Of a stretch of DNA of 17,500 bases, positions 16,624 through 17,500 are shown piece after piece. Source of the stretch: Theodoxus fluviatilis (taxonomy: Eukaryota; Mollusca; Gastropoda; Cycloneritida; Neritidae); the NCBI GenBank assembly GCA_034096865.1, contig JAWQFJ010001201.1:152501-170000 (forward strand). Reading direction: 5' to 3'. The number at the start of each line of letters is the position of its first letter. Position 1 is the stretch's first letter. The position numbers and the translations under genes are program-made. Under the pieces are notes generated by a model, which worked only from the letters and a program-made list of their open reading frames with translations, had not been told where the DNA came from and ran no database searches.

Positions 16624-17229
16624 GGGCCTGTTCCAGTAGCTCAGCCAGGGGCCTGCTCCAGTAGCTCAGCCAGGGGCCTGCTCCAGTAGCTCAGCCAGTG
16701 GCCTGCTCCAGTATCTCAGCCAGTGGCCTGCTCCAGTAGCTCAGCCAGTGGCCTGCTCCAGTAGCTCAGCCAGTGGCCTGCTCCAGTAGCTCAGCCAGTG
16801 GCCTGCTCCAGTAGCTCAGCCAGTGGCCTGCTCCAGTAGCTCAGCCAGTGGCCTGCTCCAGTAGCTCAGCCAGTGGCCTGCTCCAGTAGCTCAGCCAGGG
16901 GCCTGCTCCAGTAGCTCAGCCAGTGGCCTGCTCCAGTAGCTCAGCCAGTGGCCTGCTCCAGTAGCTCAGCCAAGGGCCTGCTCCAGTACCTCAGCCAAGG
17001 GCCTGCTCCAGTAGCTCAGCCAAGGGCCTGCTTCAGTAGCTCAGCCAAGGGCCTGCTCCAGTAGCTCAGCCAAGGGCCTGCTTCAGTAGCTCAGCCAAGG
17101 GCCTGCTCCAGTAGCTCAGCCAAGGGCCTGCTCCAGTAGCTCAGCCAAGGGCCTGCTTCAGTAGCTCAGCCAAGGGCCTGCTCCAGTAGCTCAGCCAAGG
17201 GCCTGCTCCAGTAGCTCAGCCAAGGGCTG
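16624..17229. repeat. 25-bp minisatellite, about 24 copies
   Basis: The unit GCCTGCTCCAGTAGCTCAGC plus CAAGG, CAGTG or CAGGG has a period of exactly 25 from 16626 to 17201. Variants are grouped: CAGGG at the start, CAGTG in the middle (with one CAGGG near 16900), CAAGG in the last third. The second half also has CTTCAGTAGC variants spaced 50-75 bp apart. Confidence 0.97.
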
Positions 17230-17500
17230 CCCCAAGCAGCCACAGAGGTTACAGGGGAGCATCGGGACAGGGTCAGATCAGTCTGATCCAACCGTGCGTT
17301 CCACTCCCTCAGGAAAATTATAAACCAACCCTCTCGCAACAACAAACTGGTGAGCAAACTCCATATCCACCCCGACATACATCCCAATGTCCATCCCAAT
17401 ATACACCAAAAAAACATCACCACACACATTTACCTATTTCCTCTGGCAATATACATACTTGCTTATACGCACGCACACACACACACACTCACGAACACAC
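17230..17500. other. Unremarkable end of window with CA repeat
   Basis: A C-rich, A-rich stretch (CATCCCAATGTCCATCCCAAT, about 17380-17400, is a short duplication) leading to a CA/CACG microsatellite at about 17468-17500. An 87-codon minus ORF here shows no family. Confidence 0.5.

Noticed and set aside
16640..16700. tRNA or tRNA-derived SINE suggested by TAGCTCAG
   Set aside because: No cloverleaf, B box or CCA-type 3' end; the resemblance is limited to the A box.
16624..17229. Direct repeats of 25 bp, checked as a CRISPR-like array
   Set aside because: Units are head-to-tail without unique spacers, in a eukaryotic genome; it is a minisatellite.

Overview
This is eukaryotic DNA from a repeat-rich invertebrate genome. 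A mollusc, perhaps a marine gastropod, is the best guess. The guess rests on the mix of elements: a Ty3/Gypsy element primed by tRNA-Leu, mariner, CR1/L2-like retroelements, CCTCCGCC-ended elements and very long simple repeats. The sequence does not prove it. There are no operons, tRNAs, rRNAs or CRISPR arrays.

The one recognisable host gene is on the + strand: the 3' half of a FUT8-like alpha-1,6-fucosyltransferase. It covers the C-terminal part of the catalytic domain and the C-terminal SH3 domain. Its exons are at 3433-3606, 5370-5526, 8056 to about 8226-8237, and about 9788-9973 with the stop codon. Splice phases agree across the first two introns. Every intron is packed with repeats: a 1.7 kb GT-rich 9-bp minisatellite in the first; a deleted mariner, a CA/TA/TG palindrome and CATT arrays carrying duplicated copies of the next exon's start in the second; and a 1.55 kb foldback element with inverted repeats of about 340 bp between the last two coding blocks.

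1-3157 (minus strand): the 5' part of a degenerate Ty3/Gypsy retrotransposon running off the left edge. It has a 139-bp LTR, a tRNA-Leu primer binding site, gag, nucleocapsid, protease and the start of reverse transcriptase. The LTR is split by a 1.04 kb non-autonomous DNA transposon with matching inverted ends and a 6-bp target duplication. A 220-bp ATC microsatellite separates the LTR from the first FUT8 exon.

9974-13740: 3' flank of FUT8, mostly unrecognised. It holds a GGCA microsatellite, a dispersed hairpin-ended repeat with a partner at 6966-7091, a 79-bp tandem repeat, a CCTCCGCC-ended element and a possible small terminal exon at 12424.

13740-17500: palindromic TTCGGAACC repeats, a 360-bp CA-rich compound microsatellite, the 3' end of a CR1/L2-like non-LTR retrotransposon with an ATT tail, two GA/GAAC tracts that look like minus-strand retroelement tails, a 270-codon minus-strand ORF resembling a retroelement ORF1, a GA-rich 22-bp minisatellite and about 24 copies of a 25-bp minisatellite.

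The most notable structure is the series of broken copies of a FUT8 3' splice site plus exon start lying upstream of the true exon, together with the foldback element separating the catalytic and SH3 coding blocks.
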